From: Herbidospora solisilvae | GTDB taxonomy: Bacteria; Actinomycetota; Actinomycetes; Streptosporangiales; Streptosporangiaceae | Assembly: GCF_009901565.1 (NCBI RefSeq) | Contig: NZ_WXEW01000005.1 | Span: 248,001-312,000, forward strand | Direction: 5' to 3' | Length of the DNA: 64,000 nt | In this document: positions 60,339-64,000 of the stretch, in pieces | Layout of the letters: each line of letters begins with the position of its first letter | Numbering within the stretch: the stretch's first letter is position 1 | Made by a program: the position numbers and the translations under genes | The notes under the pieces: model-generated | The model's database searches: none | What the model saw: only the letters and a program-made list of their open reading frames with translations | What the model was told of the DNA's origin: nothing

Positions 60339-61373
60339 TCAGTCCTCCCTCGCCGGGGTCGAGCCGCGGAGGATGATCTCCGTCGGCAGGATGACCTTGC
60401 GTGGGGCCGGGCCGCCGCTGATCATGGCGAACAGCATCTGGGCCGCCGTGCGGCCGATGTCGTCCAGGGGCATTCTGACCGTCGTCAGGGTCGGGGTCGT
60501 GCGGGCGGCGAAGGAGCGGTCGTCGAAGCCGGTGACCGCCACGTCGTCGGGCACGCGCAGGCCCAGGCTGTGGGCGGCGTCCATCACCCCGGCGGCGATC
60601 GTGTCGGAGCCGCAGACCACGCCCGTCGGTCTCGACGGGTCGCCCAGGATCTTGAGCGCTTCGGCGGTGGCGGCGTCGGTGTCGAACGGCACGCGGATCT
60701 CGCGGGCCGAGGTCACGGCGTCGCCCGCCGCCTGGACGCACTTCCAGAAGCCCGCCGAACGGAGTTTGCACGCCGACACGTGGGCCGGGCCGTTGAGCAG
60801 CACGAGTTCACGGCGGCCGGTGTCGAGCATCAGCCGGGTCAGGTCGTGGGCGGCCGAGTCGTGGTCGGAGTCGACCCAGCCGACGCCCTCGCGGTTGGTG
60901 CGGTGGCCGATCAGCACGGTCGGGGCGCCGATGCCGGTGAGCTGCTTGATCAGGGGGTCTCGGGGGCCGGCCGCCGGGAGGACCACCCCGTCGACCCGTC
61001 GCCGGGTGACCGTGTCGACCACGTGGGCGGCCTTCTCGGCCGACTGGGTCAGCAGCAGGATGTCGTAGCCGGCGCGTTCGGCGGCGTCGCCCAGGGCTCC
61101 GATCAGGGCCGGATAGATCGGGTGCATGACGACCTCGGAGGCGTGCAGCGGGAAGACGACGGCGAGGGTCTGGCTGCGCCCGGTCGAGAGCATGCGGGCG
61201 GTCGGGTCGACCTGGAACCGGTGCTCTTCGATGATCTGCTGGATGCGCTGCCGGGTCTCCTGGCCGACCCCGGCCTGGCCGTTCATCGTGCGGGAGACGG
61301 TTCCGGCGGAGACGCCCGCCAGGGCCGCTATGTCCCTGATTGTCAGCTTTCCTTCCTTTTTGACGTTGATCAT
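60339..61373 (-). CDS. LacI-family transcriptional repressor
   Basis: 344 residues from ATG 61373. The HTH TIRDIAALAGVSAGTVSRTMNG and hinge are typical LacI; the sugar-binding domain includes GFDDRSFAA and VCGSDTIAAGVMDA. An excellent ribosome site AGGAAGG lies just before an in-frame CTG at 61346 that would start the protein at LTIRDIA, the usual LacI N-terminus, while ATG 61373 has only AAGGGG touching it. It diverges from three Gfo/Idh/MocA genes across a gap with matching operators and probably represses them. Confidence 0.9.
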   Translation of the reverse strand: MINVKKEGKLTIRDIAALAGVSAGTVSRTMNGQAGVGQETRQRIQQIIEEHRFQVDPTARMLSTGRSQTLAVVFPLHASEVVMHPIYPALIGALGDAAERAGYDILLLTQSAEKAAHVVDTVTRRRVDGVVLPAAGPRDPLIKQLTGIGAPTVLIGHRTNREGVGWVDSDHDSAAHDLTRLMLDTGRRELVLLNGPAHVSACKLRSAGFWKCVQAAGDAVTSAREIRVPFDTDAATAEALKILGDPSRPTGVVCGSDTIAAGVMDAAHSLGLRVPDDVAVTGFDDRSFAARTTPTLTTVRMPLDDIGRTAAQMLFAMISGGPAPRKVILPTEIILRGSTPARED

Positions 61374-61434
61374 CCCCTTGTAAGAAACGTGGACGTAACC
61401 TCTTGTGCTCCACCTCGGCAAGGTTCACTATACA

Positions 61435-61465
61435 ACGCAACCGGTTGCGTAAACCGGTTGCGTAA
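61435..61465. promoter_or_regulatory. LacI-type operators in the lacI/dehydrogenase intergenic region
   Basis: A 16-bp perfect palindrome ACGCAACCGGTTGCGT (61435-61450) overlaps two tandem CCGGTTGCGTAA elements (61441-61452 and 61454-61465). CG-centred palindromes of this type are typical LacI-family operators. The last element lies 3 bp before the ribosome site of the dehydrogenase operon. Confidence 0.8.
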
Positions 61466-61483
61466 CCGAGGAAGGATCCTGCC

Positions 61484-62566
61484 TTGACTGATCTGGGGAT
61501 CGGCATCGTCGGACTGCACAACCACTACCACGCGTATCCCTTCGCCGACTATCTACGGCGCGGCGTCGACGGCCTCCGCCTGGTCGGGGTCGCGGACGAG
61601 CGGGCCGACCTGGCCAAGGAGTTCGCGGCCCAGTACTGCGACGGCGACTGGACGACCGACTACGAGCAGCTCATCCGCCGTGACGACGTGGACGCGGTGA
61701 TCGTCACCTCCTACACGTCGGCGCACGCCGACCACGTGGAGCTCGCGGCGGCGGCGGGCAAGCACGTGCTGCTCGACAAGCCCATCGCGACCACCATGGC
61801 CGACGCGCGGCGGATCGTCGCGGCGAGCGGCCAGGTCAAGGTGATGATGGCCTACCTGCTGCGTTATCTGCCGGCCTACCGGAAGGTGCTCGACCAGGTC
61901 CGGCAGGGGGCGGTCGGCGACCTGGTGTCGGGGTTCTACTCGATCCGGTTCCCGGTCGGAGCGATCACCGACAGCCCGAACACCGACACCCAGGGCTGGT
62001 ACGCCGACCCGGTGCGCGGCGGTGGCGGCGGGTTCCTCGACCACGGCGTGCACTTCACCGACTTCTTCCGCTGGTTCTTCGGCCAGGACGCCGTCTCGGT
62101 CACCGCCCACATCGGCTCGCTGACCTACAAGGACCTGGGCGTCGAGGACTACGGGATCGCGACGTACACGATGGACGGCGGCGCGATCGTGACGGTGGAG
62201 AGCACCTGGCACGCCCCCGACTACTTCGGCCCCCTGTCGAGCCCCGACCACGCGTCGCTGAGCGGCACCCGGGGCGAGATCGAACTGCACTACCAGAAGA
62301 GCCCGCAGGTGGAGGTCCAGGGCGTCGACGACCCGTGGAAGGGCCGGCACTACTTCGACCTGGTCGGCGAGGAGCGCTACGAGGCCTGCTACCGCGACCT
62401 GCTGGTCGCCTTCCGCGACTGGGTGAACGGCGCCGAGCTCCGCGACCTCGACGGGGTGCCCACGGCCGAGGACGGGCTGAAGGCCCTGGAGATGATCATC
62501 GGCGCCTACGAGTCCCACGAGACCGGCCGCCGCGTCTCCCTGCCCCTCGGGGAGGACACCAAGTGA
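61484..62566 (+). CDS. Gfo/Idh/MocA-family oxidoreductase
   Basis: 360 residues from TTG 61484 (ribosome site GAGGAAGGA). IGIVGLHNHYHAYPFADYL replaces the usual GxGxxG with a variant start; the catalytic lysine motif is LLDKPIATTMADA, followed by GGGGGFLDHGVHFTDFFRWFFG. Uses NAD(P) on a sugar or inositol. First gene of a LacI-controlled operon; overlaps the next by 4 bp (GTGA). Confidence 0.9.
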   Translation: MTDLGIGIVGLHNHYHAYPFADYLRRGVDGLRLVGVADERADLAKEFAAQYCDGDWTTDYEQLIRRDDVDAVIVTSYTSAHADHVELAAAAGKHVLLDKPIATTMADARRIVAASGQVKVMMAYLLRYLPAYRKVLDQVRQGAVGDLVSGFYSIRFPVGAITDSPNTDTQGWYADPVRGGGGGFLDHGVHFTDFFRWFFGQDAVSVTAHIGSLTYKDLGVEDYGIATYTMDGGAIVTVESTWHAPDYFGPLSSPDHASLSGTRGEIELHYQKSPQVEVQGVDDPWKGRHYFDLVGEERYEACYRDLLVAFRDWVNGAELRDLDGVPTAEDGLKALEMIIGAYESHETGRRVSLPLGEDTK

Positions 62567-63549
62567 CCGTCAACGTCGCCCTCATCGGTGCGGGGCGGAT
62601 CGCCCGGGTCCACGCCAACGCCTACCGGGGTGTCTCGGGCGGCCGGCTGGTGGCGTGCACCGATCCCGTCGAGGCCGCCGCGCGGAGCCTCGCGAAGGAC
62701 TTCGACATCGAGGTCGCCCCGAGCATGGAGGCGATCCTGGACAACCCCGACATCGACGCCGTGCTGATCGCCTCGCCGAACGCGCTGCACCCCGACCAGA
62801 CCGTCGCCGCCCTCAAGGCGGGCAAGCACGTCTTCTGCCAGAAGCCCATCGCCCTGACGCTGGAGGAGGCCGACCGGGTGGTCGCCGAGGCCGCCACGGT
62901 CGACCGGATCCTCCAGTACGGCTTCATGCTCCGCTTCACCCCGCCGATGCCGCAGCTCAGGCAGCGGATCACCGACGGCGAGCTGGGCACCCTGATCGCC
63001 ACCCGCGCGGCCGTGTTCGGCTGGGAGCCCACCGGCGACTGGTTCTACGACCCGGCCCAGGGCGGCGGGGTCATCCTCGACACCCTCGTCCACTTCGCCG
63101 ACCTGATCCTCTGGTTGTTCGGCCCGGCCGAGAAGGTCTACACCGACGGCGGCGCCTACGTGCTCGACGGGGCCAAGCGCTTCGGCAGCCCCGACAACGC
63201 CACCGTCCAGGTGCGCCACTCGACCGGCGTGGTCACCTCCATGTACGTCACCTGGACCGCCGGACACGGCAACTTCACCATCGAGACCTACGGTTCGGCC
63301 GGCAGCGCCGCGGTCGACCTGGTCAGCTCCCAGATCACCCGCACCTTCAGCCGGGACAAGGGCTTCGGTTTCCCCGACCTGGTGTGGGACTACGGCTACC
63401 GGGGCGAGCAGCAGCACTTCGTCGACCGGATCGCCGGGACGGCGACGGAGGTGATCGGCGGCGGCGTCGTCGAGGCCCGCGACGCGCTCGCCCTGTGCCT
63501 GGCCGCCCAGCGGTCCCTGGACGAGGCCAGGGTGGTGACCTTCCCATGA
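62563..63549 (+). CDS. Gfo/Idh/MocA-family oxidoreductase
   Basis: 328 residues from GTG 62563. NAD motif ALIGAGRIARVHANAY, catalytic lysine motif CQKPIALTLEEADR, and AQGGGVILDTLVHFADLILWLFG, as in myo-inositol or sugar dehydrogenases. Closest in layout to inositol 2-dehydrogenase-like proteins. Overlaps both neighbours by 4 bp. Confidence 0.92.
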   Translation: MTVNVALIGAGRIARVHANAYRGVSGGRLVACTDPVEAAARSLAKDFDIEVAPSMEAILDNPDIDAVLIASPNALHPDQTVAALKAGKHVFCQKPIALTLEEADRVVAEAATVDRILQYGFMLRFTPPMPQLRQRITDGELGTLIATRAAVFGWEPTGDWFYDPAQGGGVILDTLVHFADLILWLFGPAEKVYTDGGAYVLDGAKRFGSPDNATVQVRHSTGVVTSMYVTWTAGHGNFTIETYGSAGSAAVDLVSSQITRTFSRDKGFGFPDLVWDYGYRGEQQHFVDRIAGTATEVIGGGVVEARDALALCLAAQRSLDEARVVTFP

Positions 63550-64000
63550 CCATCGGAGTCGTGGTGGTCGGCGCCGGTTTCTGGGCCACCCAGATGCACC
63601 TGCCGGCCCTGGCCCGGATTCCCGGAGTGAAGATCACCGGCGTGGTGGCGACCAGCAGGGAATCGGCGGAGAAGGCCGCCGCCCCCTACGGCGCCCGTGC
63701 CTACACCGACCCGGACGAGGCGGTCCAGGACGCCGACGTCGTCGACGTCGTGGCCCCGCCGGACGTCCACCTGCCCGCGGTGAAGACCGCCGCCCGCCAC
63801 GGCAAGCATGCGATCTGCATAAAGCCGCTCGCGCGCAGCCTCGACGAGGCCGACGAGATGCTCGCGGCGGTCGAAGCGGCCGGGACCCGGCTCTTCTACG
63901 CCGAGAACGTGCCGTTCATCCCCGCCGTGCAGGAGGCGAAGAAGGCCGTCGACGCCGGACGGATCGGGGAGGTCTTCCGGGTCAAGGCGTGCGAGGGCAT
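63546..64000 (+). CDS. Gfo/Idh/MocA-family oxidoreductase, partial at right edge
   Basis: The first 151 codons are present; the rest lies outside the window. NAD motif VVVVGAGFWATQMHLPAL and the lysine motif CIKPLARSLDEADE identify the family. The start overlaps the stop of the preceding dehydrogenase (ATGA). Three such dehydrogenases in a row suggest stepwise oxidation and epimerisation of an unusual sugar or inositol; transport genes may follow. Confidence 0.9.
   Translation, partial: MTIGVVVVGAGFWATQMHLPALARIPGVKITGVVATSRESAEKAAAPYGARAYTDPDEAVQDADVVDVVAPPDVHLPAVKTAARHGKHAICIKPLARSLDEADEMLAAVEAAGTRLFYAENVPFIPAVQEAKKAVDAGRIGEVFRVKACEG

Overview
The window is very GC-rich DNA with frequent GTG starts, many 4-bp start/stop overlaps, secreted carbohydrate-active enzymes carrying CBM2 and CBM6 modules, DUF3040, VKOR, MMPL and ECF41 families. 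This fits a mycelial actinomycete, perhaps Streptosporangiales. The taxon is an inference; nothing in the window fixes it. I see no rRNA, tRNA, CRISPR array, transposase or phage genes.

Layout. (1) 1-5353: a heptose locus. Carbamoyltransferase, GT2 glycosyltransferase, GmhA-like isomerase, HldE-like kinase/adenylyltransferase and a cut-off SDR form a minus-strand operon, with a GmhB-like phosphatase diverging from it. Together they would make an ADP-activated heptose and probably a carbamoylated heptose-bearing glycan. (2) 5388-12139: CBS, hemerythrin, methyltransferase, a secreted CAP protein, VOC, a lone HsdR-N-like nuclease domain protein, NmrA-like reductase, 2H phosphoesterase, DUF3040 and a siderophore-interacting-type flavoprotein. 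(3) 12157-16802: MoxR, DUF58 and two VWA proteins, followed by a membrane-tethered trypsin-like protease. (4) 16869-23460: winged-helix regulator with a membrane protein, secreted HNH nuclease, DsbA-like/VKOR pair, M56 peptidase/BlaI pair, RibD-like reductase and asparagine synthase.

(5) 23444-35132 is the most unusual region: a small LPFTG sortase substrate facing a DUF916-like membrane protein, a 2958-residue surface protein (L-type-lectin-like head, IPT, FnIII, Ig-like modules, 15 DUF11 repeats, a C-terminal WxL-like domain), a small secreted protein homologous to that C-terminal domain, and a membrane-anchored DUF11 protein. The parts list resembles the Csc/WxL surface complexes of Firmicutes, here in an actinomycete-like genome.

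(6) 35122-43561: TetR/MMPL with twin palindromic operators, LLM flavoprotein, FAD/NAD(P)-binding protein, a GT4 glycosyltransferase preceded by a perfect CRP-type palindrome, and an ECF41 sigma factor diverging from an NDH-2-like oxidoreductase that carries a textbook ECF41 promoter. (7) 43715-58309: GH95 alpha-fucosidase with two CBM6, a NarL-type two-component system, assorted enzymes, a second HNH nuclease, P450, and a divergent CE4 deacetylase/GH-A glycosidase pair, both with CBM2. (8) 58421-64000: an RHH/PIN-like toxin-antitoxin pair, a decayed duplication of a lacI 3' end bracketing a beta-propeller-like gene, and a LacI regulator facing three consecutive Gfo/Idh/MocA dehydrogenases, the last cut by the window edge.
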